In this document: piece after piece, positions 28,255-36,456 of the stretch
How the letters are laid out: every line of letters starts with the position of its first letter
Position numbering within the stretch: position 1 is the first letter of the stretch
Source of the DNA: Flavobacterium panacagri
GTDB taxonomy: Bacteria; Bacteroidota; Bacteroidia; Flavobacteriales; Flavobacteriaceae
Length of the DNA stretch: 64,000 nucleotides
Assembly: GCF_030378165.1 (NCBI RefSeq)
Contig: NZ_CP119766.1
Coordinates: 1,426,001-1,490,000, forward strand
Direction: 5' to 3'
Notes under the pieces: generated by a model
What the model saw: only the letters and a program-made list of their open reading frames with translations
Told to the model about the DNA's origin: nothing
Databases searched by the model: none
Made by a program: the position numbers and the translations under genes

Positions 28255-28692
28255 TTATTTTAAATACAAATAATGGTTAAAATAGTCAATAATCGCTTTT
28301 CCTTCCAATAAAACATCAGCACCGATAATGCCGTGAACAGGTTTAGCTTTGTACGATTCTAAAGCTTCATTCACATGCGAAAGATCAAAAATCACAATGC
28401 TGAAATCCTTGTTTTTCCAACTTCCTAACTGTAATTTATTTTGAGAGGAAATTTGAGTTTTCATTCCCGTTCCACCAGCGCCCGAAGCTTTTGTTTTTGA
28501 TTTTTTTGCTGCTAATTCAAAGTATTCTATACTTTCAAATCCGATGCAAGTGTTCGATGCGCCTGTGTCTAAAATAAAATTCCCAGAGATGCCGTTAATT
28601 TTAGCTTTAATCTGTAAATGCTGGGTTTTAGTGATTTTGAATTTTATTTTTTTGTAATTCTCTATTTTGAGAATTTCGTGAAGATTTTCCAT
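28255..28692 (-). CDS. Retropepsin-like aspartic protease
   Basis: 145 residues from MENLHEILKIENYK. One pepsin/retropepsin half: catalytic motif FILDTGAS with Asp42, a glycine-rich flap region (SGAGGTGMKTQISS) and the C-terminal HGIIGADVL motif (hydrophobic-hydrophobic-G). Such single-domain proteins act as dimers. No signal peptide is seen. The 5' end overlaps the CHAT gene by 65 bp in another frame, implying coupled translation and a likely functional link. A Met at 28725 gives an 11-residue longer form with more overlap. Substrate unknown. Confidence 0.85.
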   Translation of the reverse strand: MENLHEILKIENYKKIKFKITKTQHLQIKAKINGISGNFILDTGASNTCIGFESIEYFELAAKKSKTKASGAGGTGMKTQISSQNKLQLGSWKNKDFSIVIFDLSHVNEALESYKAKPVHGIIGADVLLEGKAIIDYFNHYLYLK

Positions 28693-31276
28693 TTCTGTAC
28701 TGATTGAAACCCAAAAATAAGCCAATTACAGCCAAAAAACTAATGATATAGAAGATATAATTTGTAGGTTTTTCGGTTTCTTCGATAGTTCCGTAATAAA
28801 CAAAAGCACTCCAGTAATAAGGCGATTTTTTGGCATTCGGAATGGTTTTATCTTTCAAAAATTCCCTTTTAGCATTGGCACTCGCTTTTACAAAAGAAAC
28901 ATCATGTTTGATTTCTTTATAGAAATAATCCATAAAAACAGAAGTCGTATAATCGTTTACATTCCATAAAGAAAACATCAGATTTTGAGCTCCTGCAAAC
29001 TGAAAACCTCTTGCTACACTCATTGCGCCTTCGGCTTTATATAACTTTCCAATTCCCGTTTCACAAGCACTTAAAACCACCAAATCGGGATTAAGTTTTA
29101 AATTATAAAGTTCAGAAAACAAGATTTCTTGATCGTAAAATTTGATACTGGCAGGAGTTTCCAAATCGCCTGAAGAAGCGTGTGTACTGAGATGTATAAT
29201 AGATTTTCCTATTGAATTATTTTTAAAGTTTGAAAAACTGGCATTTTCGTTTTCAAAAAACTGTCCTTTAAAATTATGTTTTATGGATTCTAATTCATTT
29301 TTTGAAAATCTAAGTGCATAATTCGTCTTTTCGAAAATCGGGAAAACACCGAGAATATTTTCTTTTCCGTTTGAAAGCGTATTGGCATTCAAATATAATT
29401 CGGCCGAATTGTTATAAGCAACATCAAATTTGTCCAACAGATAATGCATTTTTGTAAAGTTGGTTGTATTGGACGTTTCATTGATTAAGGCTTCAAAAGG
29501 CAGAAAAGATAAAATACCATCTGGAATTAAGATTAAATTTTTATGTTTTGAAGGATGGGGAATTTGAAGCTTTTTGTAAACCTTATTTCCCAGCAAATTA
29601 TATTTTTTAGGATTATTAGTAATAGCCGAAGGATCTTTAAAAAGACTAATAAAAGAAAGCAATTCGGGAAAAGCGTTCTTGTCGGTTTCAATTCGATGTA
29701 ATGCAATTTTATTGTTCTCTAAAGTAAAATTATAAATACAATGTGTTCCGAAAAAGTATTCGATTAATAGCGCATTGTCTTTTTCTAATTTGGCATAAAG
29801 TGCAGAAAGATCAAAGTTGGTATTCTTTTTTGAATCTGTTTTGCTTTGTTTTGTTTTCAAAAGAAGCATTAACTCATTTTGCTTTTTAACCGCTTCATTG
29901 ATTTTCGAAATATCCGCCAATTCCAGTTTTTGCTGTTCTTTCAGAATAGTGGTGTTCCAATTTTGCAATTGTTGTAAAATCAGTTTTTCTTCTCTTGAAA
30001 TCGTTTCTGAATTTTTAAGATGATTTTTTAAAACAACTGATTTAGTTTGTTCCGAAAGTAAAAAAGCACTTCCCAAATAGCTCATTTTTCTTTCTTTTTC
30101 ATACAGAGAAAGATAGATTTCAATACACTTTTCTGTTCGGTTTCGGTTTCGGACTTGTGTTATAATTTTAGAATTTTCATAAACCAAAAGCGACTGAATC
30201 ATTTCTTCAATCTGAAAAGAAAGCTCGTAACTTTTCAGCGCCTCTTTAGGTTTATTTTCAGCTAAAAAAATCAAAGCCTGTAAATCCAAAGCATCCAATA
30301 AAACCGTTTCAGCATAAAGCGAATTTTGATTGGGCAGTTTATTTTTTGAACTAGAATAAGAAGGAAGAAGTGTTTTAAAAATGAATTCAATATTTTCTTG
30401 TGCCTCGGCTAATTTTCCTTCGCTGAAAGCAATAAAAGCTGCTTCATAATAAAACTGTCCTATTTTTCTAGGTTCGCGATTAGAGGTTTTATTGAATTCG
30501 GTTTTGGCTTTTTCGAAGTATTCTGATGCTTTTACGAAATTATTTTCATTTATTTTTAACTGCGCCAGATTTCGATATGCATTGGCTAAAGTTTCAGTTT
30601 GTGATTTATCCTTTTTTAAAAAAGAAACAGCTTTTAAAAATGAAGTTTCAGCTTCGGATTTTTTAGAAGATAAAACATAGTTCGTACCTAAATTATTCAG
30701 CAAAAGACCTTTTTCTGTGTTGGAAAGTTTTTCAGTCTGAATGGTCTTTTCAATTAATTCAATTGCTTTATAAACATTTCCGGTATTCTGGTAAACATTC
30801 GAAAGATTAAGAATTGCGGCCGTTTTTTGCGCTTTGTTTTTCTCCTGACTGGCAATAAAATAATATTGTTTGATCGTGTTTTCAGCATTTTCATAATCGC
30901 CCAAAACCGTATACAAGTTCCCTAAAGGTTTTAAACAGAATTCGACAATATCATAATTTTTCAGTTTGTATTTCTGATAAATCATCCAGGCATTTTCATA
31001 GCTTTTTACCGCTTTTAAAGTCTGCCCAAACTGATTTTCATAATAGGCTTTATTACAATTAAGAATAACAATTGCCAATAATTCGTCTTTGGTTTTTGGT
31101 TTTGCACTTTTCCAAAAATCACTTTCAATATTTCTAAGATTTTGTAACGCTTCTGCAGAAGGATTTGCGGTAAAATTATCCACAGCATTATATATTTTAT
31201 CTTCTTCGGACACGGTTTTCTGCCCGAATGAAATTAGAGTTGCGAATAATAAAATATAGCAATGCAGTTTTTTCAT
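28628..31276 (-). CDS. TPR-CHAT domain protease, envelope-targeted
   Basis: 882 residues from MKKLHCYILLFATLISFGQ, a signal peptide. The N-terminal half is a tetratricopeptide superhelix (for example NLGNLYTVLGDYENAENTIK, NLSNVYQNTGNVYKAIELIE), then a coiled-coil. The C-terminal CHAT domain carries the caspase-like dyad His699 (IHLSTHASSG) and Cys738 (LSACETG), followed by GFQFAGAQNLMFSLWNVND. A single membrane segment near the end (YIFYIISFLAVIGLFLGF) anchors it, leaving most of the protein outside the cytoplasm. The upstream Met at 31294 adds six residues. Its target is not known; possible partners are the overlapping retropepsin and the PKD and lipoprotein genes upstream. Confidence 0.92.
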   Translation of the reverse strand: MKKLHCYILLFATLISFGQKTVSEEDKIYNAVDNFTANPSAEALQNLRNIESDFWKSAKPKTKDELLAIVILNCNKAYYENQFGQTLKAVKSYENAWMIYQKYKLKNYDIVEFCLKPLGNLYTVLGDYENAENTIKQYYFIASQEKNKAQKTAAILNLSNVYQNTGNVYKAIELIEKTIQTEKLSNTEKGLLLNNLGTNYVLSSKKSEAETSFLKAVSFLKKDKSQTETLANAYRNLAQLKINENNFVKASEYFEKAKTEFNKTSNREPRKIGQFYYEAAFIAFSEGKLAEAQENIEFIFKTLLPSYSSSKNKLPNQNSLYAETVLLDALDLQALIFLAENKPKEALKSYELSFQIEEMIQSLLVYENSKIITQVRNRNRTEKCIEIYLSLYEKERKMSYLGSAFLLSEQTKSVVLKNHLKNSETISREEKLILQQLQNWNTTILKEQQKLELADISKINEAVKKQNELMLLLKTKQSKTDSKKNTNFDLSALYAKLEKDNALLIEYFFGTHCIYNFTLENNKIALHRIETDKNAFPELLSFISLFKDPSAITNNPKKYNLLGNKVYKKLQIPHPSKHKNLILIPDGILSFLPFEALINETSNTTNFTKMHYLLDKFDVAYNNSAELYLNANTLSNGKENILGVFPIFEKTNYALRFSKNELESIKHNFKGQFFENENASFSNFKNNSIGKSIIHLSTHASSGDLETPASIKFYDQEILFSELYNLKLNPDLVVLSACETGIGKLYKAEGAMSVARGFQFAGAQNLMFSLWNVNDYTTSVFMDYFYKEIKHDVSFVKASANAKREFLKDKTIPNAKKSPYYWSAFVYYGTIEETEKPTNYIFYIISFLAVIGLFLGFNQYRNGKSSRNSQNRELQKNKIQNH

Positions 31277-31291
31277 AAAGTTTTTTTCCGT

Positions 31292-31334
31292 CACGAATTC
31301 ACGAATGATAATTATAAAAATTCGTGAATTCGTG
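31292..31334. repeat. Long hairpin between PKD and CHAT genes
   Basis: CACGAATTCACGAAT and its perfect reverse complement (15-bp arms) around a 13-nt AT loop, filling most of the 63-bp gap. On the coding (minus) strand it is followed by ACGGAAAAAA, not a T-run, so it is not a usual terminator. It may stabilise or process the mRNA. Confidence 0.7.
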
Positions 31335-31339
31335 GCTAT

Positions 31340-33292
31340 TTAAAATTTCCAAATTCCATACACCTGAAAATAATTAAAATTCTGTTCAAAATTGATCACA
31401 TACCGTGCGCCTAAACTTGGCCCGATTCTGGCAAAACCTGCCGTCAAATCAAATAAAAGGCCTGTTTTTACATCTGTAAAACTATTTTTCACTTTATCAG
31501 AACTGGTTGTCGAACTAATCAAAAAGTTCTCTTTATCGCCTTCATAAGTATCAATCTTTACAGTCTGATTTTGCTCAGAAGAAACATTGATATTCGCCTG
31601 AATTCCTGCTCCAACACCAATATAATTGTTGATGTTATAGCGAATCAAAACCGGAACTTCCCAGTTGATATTTTTATTTTCCGTCAAAGTTGTGGTGCGC
31701 ACCAACTGTCTTGTTCCATTGGCATTAGTATTAAATTCGTCTGTGACATTTACAGCACTATTGTATTGATTCAAAGCATTTACCCATTCCACCTGCCAAT
31801 AAAAACGATAGGATTTAAAAGGAGAAAGCGTTGCTCCCACAAAATAACTCGTTGATTTATCTAAATCAGGATAAAAATTATAACCCGCTTTTGCACCAAT
31901 CGAAAGTCCAGGCAGAAATCGGGTAGTGGCGTAGTTGGTAATTATCGGTTCATTTTTATCAAAAATAATAGCAGTGCGGCTTTTGGTTTTTACCTTATGA
32001 AAATCTTCGCCAAACTTCATGGAGTATTTTACAAAACCTTTTGTAGAATCTTTTTCGTGAACATTTTTTTGTTCGCTTCCCGGAAGGTAAATATTTTTAA
32101 AAGTAAAAATGATTTGTTTCTGTTTGATAATCGTATCCAAACAGCTTACAGTTGGTTCTTCGCCTTTTGGACAAATCGGACATTCTGGATACATACTTTC
32201 AATCTGGAAAGTCTTTTTGTCAAACATATCTGGAACATCTGTTTCTAAACGAATTTTTCTTGCCGGTCCTTTGCCATTATTCTGGAAACGGGTTTTAAAA
32301 TTGACTCTTTTAAAACGAACCAGTCTGTAATTCATAAATCTTCCGTTAGATCCCATTTTGTTTGGATCATGAGAAGTCACAATTTCCATTTCCAGATTTT
32401 TTACTTTATGGTTTTTATAACTTCTGTTCGGAACAAAAATACCGCGCATCGTAACAGTTGCACTTGTATCTTTAATCATTTCAGGAGTAGTTTTGAAAGT
32501 GTAAAAAACATTTCGCGTTTCTCCTGGATTGGCATCATCAAATTCTAAAACAGAAACATTATGATAGGTTTTGTTGGCATCTAAAAGCGATGCGTCCAAA
32601 TCTTCTTCAGTGGTTGTATTTCGGTATTTTTTGGTTTTGAAATTCCCTTCGGCGGAAGCCAGAAAATTATTCGAATCATTCAAATCATCAACCGAAGCGA
32701 CTAAGTTTTCTTTCACTTCACGTTCGCCGGCATAAGTTCTAAAATCGCTCAATTGGAAATTGTTGTGTTTGAATTGCTTTTCATTATAAAACAAATACAG
32801 CTTTCCGTTGGCAACATAATTTTCCAGATTTTGATAACTCACTACGACTACCATTTCCTGCTCCGGAATAGGATCACAGTTCTTGATAATCGCAAAACCG
32901 TTCTGATCTGCAATTGAAGCGATGTCTTTATAGTTATTATCCGTAATATCGTTTACAGCCACTTTTTTAGGACGCGTCGCAGGTGGTTTTCCGTTGTCAT
33001 AATTGTTCGTTACGGCAAGTCTTGTGGTATAAGTGCCTTTCTTTTTGTAAACATGTTTCGGTTCTGCTTCTTTGCTGTAATGCCCGTCTCCGAGTTCCCA
33101 TAAATAAGAATAACTTGGCTTTGGCGCACCCGCAATCGGAATCAAAGGTGGTGTCTCGGGTTTATAAGAAACCTGATTTCCGTTTTGAATAAAACTGATG
33201 TTAGCTCTTCGGGTTATGGTGTCTTTTACTTTGGTTTGCCCTATTGAGAGAATAGAAAATAGAATAAAGAAAATAGACAAATGTGGTTTCAT
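31340..33292 (-). CDS. PKD-domain protein with C-terminal outer-membrane-like domain
   Basis: 650 residues; signal peptide MKPHLSIFFILFSILSIGQ. A PKD domain lies near the N-terminus (about 50-105; YLWELGDGHYSKEAEPKHVY, then KKGTYTTRLAVTN). The long middle region of beta-sandwich-like sequence holds a CPICPKGEEPTVSC cluster. The last 180 residues look like an outer-membrane barrel (GLSIGAKAGYNFYPDLD, YIGVGAGIQANINVSSE, IGPSLGARYVINFEQNFNYF, ending VYGIWKF). Probably a surface or outer-membrane protein. It lies between the lipoprotein and CHAT genes in the minus-strand envelope cassette. Confidence 0.85.
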   Translation of the reverse strand: MKPHLSIFFILFSILSIGQTKVKDTITRRANISFIQNGNQVSYKPETPPLIPIAGAPKPSYSYLWELGDGHYSKEAEPKHVYKKKGTYTTRLAVTNNYDNGKPPATRPKKVAVNDITDNNYKDIASIADQNGFAIIKNCDPIPEQEMVVVVSYQNLENYVANGKLYLFYNEKQFKHNNFQLSDFRTYAGEREVKENLVASVDDLNDSNNFLASAEGNFKTKKYRNTTTEEDLDASLLDANKTYHNVSVLEFDDANPGETRNVFYTFKTTPEMIKDTSATVTMRGIFVPNRSYKNHKVKNLEMEIVTSHDPNKMGSNGRFMNYRLVRFKRVNFKTRFQNNGKGPARKIRLETDVPDMFDKKTFQIESMYPECPICPKGEEPTVSCLDTIIKQKQIIFTFKNIYLPGSEQKNVHEKDSTKGFVKYSMKFGEDFHKVKTKSRTAIIFDKNEPIITNYATTRFLPGLSIGAKAGYNFYPDLDKSTSYFVGATLSPFKSYRFYWQVEWVNALNQYNSAVNVTDEFNTNANGTRQLVRTTTLTENKNINWEVPVLIRYNINNYIGVGAGIQANINVSSEQNQTVKIDTYEGDKENFLISSTTSSDKVKNSFTDVKTGLLFDLTAGFARIGPSLGARYVINFEQNFNYFQVYGIWKF

Positions 33293-33350
33293 AACTAGAT
33301 AGTTTTGAGGCTTAAAATTTCCTGTGGAAATTTCAAACAGGATTAAATGT

Positions 33351-33387
33351 AAAAAAAAGTGATGAGCAAATCACCACTTTTTCTTAA
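33351..33387 (-). terminator. Terminator after lipoprotein gene
   Basis: AAAAGTG/CACTTTT outer pairing with an inner GTGAT/ATCAC alternative; on the minus strand it is followed by a T-run. May reduce read-through into the PKD gene. Confidence 0.6.
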
Positions 33388-33402
33388 AAAAGCATTTGAA
33401 AG

Positions 33403-34386
33403 TTACTGAATGGCATTAATTGCAGCAACCAGCTGGGCTTCTGTACCGACTGTTGTTTCGGCTAGTGTAAAGGTATAAACAGCATTTGCTGTAGTAGTCA
33501 CTCCTTTGATTGCATATCTCCAGTTACCACCGTCTTCTGTTGCGAAAATTATATGACAGGCAAGACCAACCGGAATTTGACCGTAGTGTTCACTGAATAA
33601 TCCTTCGGCTGTGTAAGTGTCCAATTTAGCAAGCGCATTGGTACCTTCGCCATCATAAGAAAGATATACAGCACTATTGGTATTGTTGTATCCTTCAGGA
33701 ATATCTACCAAAATAGTAGTTTTTGGTCTCGGATCACTGTAGAAACGGTCAACGTTTGTCCATCCAAAGTTTCCAAAAGTTACATAATAATTGTTTCCTT
33801 CTCCTTGAACACCGCCTTTTCCGCCAGTTCCATCGGCATTTGCTCTGGCATCTTTCCAAGCCAGTTCGCCATCTTCATCAATAACTCCAGTCCATAAAGT
33901 CATTAAATTATCGTAACCATTCGTTAATGCTGTTGGAACAGTCATGTTCATGTAGCATGAGGTCTGTAATTCGACTCCCCCCTGAGTTGCTTTGATGAAG
34001 AATTCTCCTCCAGAAATCAAAAGATTTTTCTTTCCATCAGGCATAATTCCCATTGTTGGTTTGTTAGTCACTAACATATTTCCTTTATCAAAAAGTTCGA
34101 TAAATTCGATATCTACTTGTCCCGTAACAGGAGTTCCGTTTTTAGTTAAACAATCTCCGTTAATGTAAAGCTTGACACCCTTTGCGGATGTTAGAGTTAC
34201 TACTCCGTTCCCCGCTGTCATCGTAAAATTTTGAGTGTTTCTTTTTACTCCCTTTTCGCTGATGCTTTTAAAAGCGGCTGCAGTTGGAGGAGAAATTTTA
34301 ATATCTTCTCCGTTTGTATCGTCACAGCTTGCAAAAGTTGTCATTGCTAATATTAAAAGTCCGATCTTTTTAAAATTTGTTTTCAT
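33403..34386 (-). CDS. Lipoprotein of unknown family, first gene of envelope cassette
   Basis: 327 residues; lipoprotein signal KKIGLLILAMTTFASC with the lipidated Cys21 followed by DDTNGED. The body is beta-rich: VVTLTSAKGVKLYINGDC, VTGQVDIEFIELFDKGNML, GGEFFIKATQGGVEL and KTTILVDIPEGYNNTNSAVY. It contains no catalytic motif I know. Two tandem copies of the GGGTAACAA-N18-TAAC motif lie 70-170 bp upstream, and the ECF sigma gene is divergent just beyond. It is therefore the best candidate for a direct sigma target. Function unknown. Confidence 0.85.
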   Translation of the reverse strand: MKTNFKKIGLLILAMTTFASCDDTNGEDIKISPPTAAAFKSISEKGVKRNTQNFTMTAGNGVVTLTSAKGVKLYINGDCLTKNGTPVTGQVDIEFIELFDKGNMLVTNKPTMGIMPDGKKNLLISGGEFFIKATQGGVELQTSCYMNMTVPTALTNGYDNLMTLWTGVIDEDGELAWKDARANADGTGGKGGVQGEGNNYYVTFGNFGWTNVDRFYSDPRPKTTILVDIPEGYNNTNSAVYLSYDGEGTNALAKLDTYTAEGLFSEHYGQIPVGLACHIIFATEDGGNWRYAIKGVTTTANAVYTFTLAETTVGTEAQLVAAINAIQ

Positions 34387-34454
34387 AATTTCTAGTTTTT
34401 ATAAATCTGGCTTGATTGTTTCAAGTAGTTTTCAGATTTGGTTAATTAATTTTT

Positions 34455-34489
34455 AGTTAAATCAATTGGGGTTTGATTTTGTTACCCTT
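34455..34489 (-). promoter_or_regulatory. Putative ECF promoter a (lipoprotein gene, proximal)
   Basis: Minus strand GGGTAACAAA, 18 bp, TAAC (34459-34456). Same spacing as two further copies at 34524 and 34917. The AAC-type upstream box is typical of ECF sigma factors. Confidence 0.6.
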
Positions 34490-34523
34490 GTTTTCAAAAA
34501 ACATTTTAAAGTGATTTTATATC

Positions 34524-34557
34524 GTTATATCAATTGGCTTTAAAAATTGTTACCCTT
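34524..34557 (-). promoter_or_regulatory. Putative ECF promoter b (lipoprotein gene, distal)
   Basis: Minus strand GGGTAACAAT, 18 bp, TAACG. Copies a and b also share CCAATTGAT before the second box. Confidence 0.6.
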
Positions 34558-34575
34558 TATTTTTGTTTTTTTTAT

Positions 34576-34875
34576 TTAAGCAGAAAGACACTTGTCTTCA
34601 AAGAGATTTCCATCTTCATCAACGGCTACCAAAATGTCTCTTTTACGGGAGAAATTCAGAATGAGATAAATCCAGATAATTACCCAAAAACCTAAAGTCA
34701 TGAAACTGATAAATAAATGCAGTGCGTGGTTTATGGTTTTTTTTTCTTTGGACAAAACCACATAAGGCAGTTTTTCATTATGTTCTGTAATTACAAAACC
34801 GTTGCGGGTTTTGGCTGCGATAATCTCGTAGAACCGGTCTAGGTTTTTCTCATTTACAAATTGGTAACTTTCCAT
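34576..34875 (-). CDS. Small membrane protein near ECF sigma gene
   Basis: 99 residues. A soluble N-terminal part (MESYQFVNEKNLDRFYEIIA, KTRNGFVITEHNEKLPYVVL), one strong membrane segment (about 48-73, ALHLFISFMTLGFWVIIWIYLIL) and a basic then acidic tail with AVDEDGNLFEDKC. Unknown family. Carries a copy of the putative ECF promoter 42 bp upstream, with the same orientation and spacing as those before the lipoprotein gene, so it probably belongs to the same regulon. Confidence 0.8.
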   Translation of the reverse strand: MESYQFVNEKNLDRFYEIIAAKTRNGFVITEHNEKLPYVVLSKEKKTINHALHLFISFMTLGFWVIIWIYLILNFSRKRDILVAVDEDGNLFEDKCLSA

Positions 34876-34916
34876 TTCTTTTAATTTTTTAAAGGTTTTT
34901 AAAAGACTTTTGTTTC

Positions 34917-34950
34917 GTTAAATACAATTCACTGCAATATTGTTACCCCT
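34917..34950 (-). promoter_or_regulatory. Putative ECF promoter c (small membrane protein gene)
   Basis: Minus strand GGGTAACAAT, 18 bp, TAACG (34920-34917 for TAAC), 42 bp before the ATG at 34875. Confidence 0.6.
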
Positions 34951-35005
34951 TGTTTTTGAAAATTTCTGAGATTCTTTTTTTAAATTAGCTGTTAAAACAT
35001 TTTTT

Positions 35006-35590
35006 ATGGATCAAAACAAAATTCATCCTGACCAAAAATATATTGAAGGACTTGCCGCAAATGATTCGGTAATAATTGAAATGATATATAAGAAGTATGC
35101 GCCCAAAGTGGTTTTGTTTATCACCAATAATTCGGGAGATAAAGACCAGGCTCAGGATGTGATTCAGGAAATTATGATTTTGCTTTTTAATCAGGCGAAA
35201 GCCAATAAACTGCAGCTTACTTGCCCGTTTGATGCTTACTTTTTCTTATTGTGCAAAAGACGCTGGCTGAACGAACTGAAAAAATCATCAAACAAAGGGG
35301 TAACAATTTATGAGAACGTGGTATCTAGTAATGAATCTGCGCATGACTTAGTTACTCAAACAGAAGAATTTGACGAAAAACAACAGCTTTTTGATATGAT
35401 GTTCCAGAAATTGGGAGAGAAATGTCAGGAAGTTTTAAAACTCAGTTTTAGCTTAAAATCGATGGAAGAAGTAGCCGAAAAACTCAATGTGACGTATGGC
35501 TATGTTCGAAAAAAGAAATCGTTATGTGTGGGCCAGTTGACGCAGTGGATTCAGGAAGCGAAAAATTTTAACTCTTTAAAAAACAATTAA
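35006..35590 (+). CDS. ECF-type RNA polymerase sigma factor
   Basis: 194 residues. Region 2 is seen in MIYKKYAPKVVLFITNNSGD followed by AQDVIQEIMILLFNQ, and region 4 in LGEKCQEVLKLSFSLKSMEE and VAEKLNVTYGYVRKKKSLCV. It directs RNA polymerase to a small regulon. Followed 2 bp later by an anti-sigma-like gene. Three putative target promoters are in the divergent minus-strand region. A fourth GGGTAACAATT lies inside this gene at about 35297, but without the second box. Confidence 0.9.
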   Translation: MDQNKIHPDQKYIEGLAANDSVIIEMIYKKYAPKVVLFITNNSGDKDQAQDVIQEIMILLFNQAKANKLQLTCPFDAYFFLLCKRRWLNELKKSSNKGVTIYENVVSSNESAHDLVTQTEEFDEKQQLFDMMFQKLGEKCQEVLKLSFSLKSMEEVAEKLNVTYGYVRKKKSLCVGQLTQWIQEAKNFNSLKNN

Positions 35591-35592
35591 TC

Positions 35593-36318
35593 ATGAACGA
35601 AGAACGCTATATATTATTTGACCAATATCTTCAAGGCGAACTGACCGTTGATGAAAAAAGCAATTTGGAGAAACAATTAACTGAAGATCCAGAACTGGCA
35701 TCGGCATTTGAGAGTTTCAAAGAAATGCATTTTCAATTAGACAATAAATTCGGAATAGAAACAGAGCGAGAAGCTTTTAAAGAAAACCTAAACCGAATCT
35801 CTGATAAATATTTCCAGAAAAAGAAAACCAAAGTAGTTTCATTGAAACCTTGGTATTTTGCAGCAGTGGCTTCTGTTGCCATTATGTTCGGATTGTTTTT
35901 CTTCGACTATAAACATTATCCTAATTTTGAAGATTATAACCATCCAGAAAGCGCTTATTTTACAGAAAGAGGAGTTTCTGAAGAAACTTTGAAAAAGGCT
36001 GAAGACAATTTTAATGGTAAAAGATATGAAAAGGCAATACCGCTTTTTGAAGCTATTTTAAAAGAAAATAATTCAGAAGAAATTAAATATTTCTACGGTG
36101 TTTCGCTATTGCAGGTGGGAAAATATGTAAAAGCCGAAACTATTTTTAAAGAATTAGAAGCAGGAAATTCTGTTTATAAAGAAAAGGCAAAATGGAATCT
36201 GGCTTTGTCTAAATTAAAACAAGGAAAATATAAAGAATGTCAGGAAATTTTACAGACCATTTCTCAGGATTTTGAAGATTATGATGATGTTGAACAGCTG
36301 TTGGAAGAGTTAAATTAG
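35593..36318 (+). CDS. Anti-sigma-like membrane protein with TPR domain
   Basis: 241 residues. The N-terminal part has the look of anti-sigma cytosolic domains (YILFDQYLQGELTVDEKSNL, LTEDPELASAFESFKEMHFQ). One membrane segment (about 88-106, YFAAVASVAIMFGLFFFDY) is followed by a periplasmic tail of about three TPR units (KAEDNFNGKRYEKAIPLFEA, YFYGVSLLQVGKYVKAETIF, KWNLALSKLKQGKYKECQEI). Two bp after the sigma gene: a co-transcribed sigma/anti-sigma pair. The TPR tail could sense or bind an envelope partner; the neighbouring CHAT protein also has TPRs. A terminator follows at 36370. Confidence 0.85.
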   Translation: MNEERYILFDQYLQGELTVDEKSNLEKQLTEDPELASAFESFKEMHFQLDNKFGIETEREAFKENLNRISDKYFQKKKTKVVSLKPWYFAAVASVAIMFGLFFFDYKHYPNFEDYNHPESAYFTERGVSEETLKKAEDNFNGKRYEKAIPLFEAILKENNSEEIKYFYGVSLLQVGKYVKAETIFKELEAGNSVYKEKAKWNLALSKLKQGKYKECQEILQTISQDFEDYDDVEQLLEELN

Positions 36319-36369
36319 TTAAAATTTAGCGAGATCGATAAAAAAAATGCGGTCTTTACGTAAAACCTC

Positions 36370-36411
36370 AATCGAATTTGGAATTTTAGTTCTAAATTCG
36401 ATTTTCTTTTT
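36370..36411 (+). terminator. Intrinsic terminator after sigma/anti-sigma operon
   Basis: AATCGAATTT pairs with AAATTCGATT, then a T-rich tail. Confidence 0.7.
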
Positions 36412-36456
36412 ATAAGAATTGTCCCAAAAAAAATTAAAACTTAACCCGATTAATTG

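Noticed and set aside
28628..31276. CHAT protein as part of a CRISPR or gasdermin defence system
   Set aside because: It has a signal peptide and a C-terminal membrane anchor, and no CRISPR, nuclease or gasdermin-like gene is nearby. The lipoprotein does not look like a gasdermin.
35294..35310. Fourth GGGTAACAATT inside the sigma gene as another ECF promoter
   Set aside because: No TAAC box at the spacing shared by the other three, and the site lies within coding DNA.
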